Translations under genes and position numbers: made by a program | DNA from: Heracleum sosnowskyi | Taxonomy: Eukaryota > Streptophyta > Magnoliopsida > Apiales > Apiaceae | Assembly (NCBI GenBank): GCA_030848705.1 | Contig: CM061243.1 | Span: forward strand, 101,492,436-101,556,435 | DNA length: 64,000 nucleotides | Direction: 5' to 3' | Notes under the pieces: model-generated | What the model was told of the DNA's origin: nothing | The model's database searches: none | The model's input: only the letters and a program-made list of their open reading frames with translations | Part shown: piece by piece, positions 63,466-64,000 of the stretch | How the letters are laid out: each line of letters begins with the position of its first letter | How positions within the stretch are numbered: position 1 is the stretch's first letter

Positions 63466-63801
63466 TCAGAGAGATAACAGTTCTTGAGCTGTGCTAGGGA
63501 CTCCTGTCACAGATGAGGGTTCTGCAACAGGTATGGATGTTTGAAGAGTTTCCTCCAGCCTTGGAATAGCTGTGGAGTATGATGTTGTCTCCATTGAAAT
63601 GGAATGAATTACAGCATCATCTCCATATGCATGTGAAGGCAAGTCCAAATCCCTAAGGATTGGAGAGTGTGGCACAGAGTCTCCAGTAAAAACTGGTGAA
63701 TCCTCTATGTTTGTGTTGGTGTCATTAGAATATGCCCCAGCGTGCATTTCCTGACCAACTGAATGTGGTGCCTGGGTGGTGAGCACAGTGTCAAGCACCA
63801 T
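63466..63801 (-). pseudogene. SIRE-like 3' ORF, upstream low-complexity piece
   Basis: 111 open codons on the minus strand, Ser/Thr/Pro-rich (HSPILRDLDLPSHAYGDD, MHAGAYSNDTNTNIEDSPVF). They are in another frame from the 63404 piece, separated by 60 bp. The element continues beyond 64000, so its pol is not seen. Confidence 0.4.
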
Positions 63802-64000
63802 GTCACTTGAAGTTGGGCTCAGTCATGGATAGAGATTTTGACTGATCAAGAGCATAATTGTCATGAGAATGACTTTTCTGTTGAGAAGAAATATGAGATG
63901 TAGAATCTGTAAGAGAAGTGGGGTTCAGAGTAGATTTTGGCAACTCCTCCTGAGAAATAGGAGGAGTTTCAATTGTGATGTGCTCACCACTTTGTGTTAG

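Overview
The window is plant nuclear DNA from a eudicot. Evidence: spliced genes with GT-AG introns, a high-affinity K+/Na+ transporter (HKT) gene, an organelle-type PPR gene, and dense plant transposons (Athila, Tat, chromovirus and copia LTR elements, CACTA, hAT, MULE and Stowaway elements, LINE). I cannot fix the species. About four fifths of the window is mobile DNA, much of it nested.

Layout. 1-4046: a gypsy-type LTR remnant, then the end of a CACTA transposon carrying single exons from two unrelated host genes (aldose 1-epimerase and formate-tetrahydrofolate ligase). 4047-5965: a decayed minus-strand copia gag-integrase fragment abutting the CACTA end. 5966-17543: an Athila element with both LTRs, preceded by the tail of a second copy of the same family. 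It has broken gag and pol but an intact third ORF. 17544-18171: a hAT-like end. 18200-23716: an RNase H-like ORF (minus) split by a Reina-like chromovirus with perfect TSDs (CCATG). 23924-24680: LINE remnant. 24833-25721: two MITEs. 26944-29315: an intact-looking two-exon PPR gene. 29316-35860: AT-rich DNA with degenerate repeats and a MULE-type MITE. 36021-48860: a very young Tat/Retand-like element on the minus strand (TSD TATAG), with a 1902-residue gag-pol. On the opposite strand it carries an internal gene with its own TATA box, a 5'UTR intron and two coding introns, flanked by two hairpin-containing tandem arrays. 49225-54140: a very young minus-strand copia element with LTRs that look identical (TSD TCTCT). 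54979-57520: a complete three-exon HKT1-type gene (minus). 57816-58914: a young TRIM element (TSD TGGCA) just upstream of the HKT TATA box. 59541-64000: the 3' LTR and 3' coding region of a SIRE/Maximus-like copia element running off the window.

Host genes are few: the PPR gene (likely organelle RNA processing) and the HKT transporter (Na+ retrieval from xylem in the known family) are the only two that look functional. The most unusual system is the antisense gene of the Tat element. It has the parts of an autonomous transcription unit inside a retrotransposon, and here it carries a frame-breaking 17-bp duplication although the element itself is almost new.
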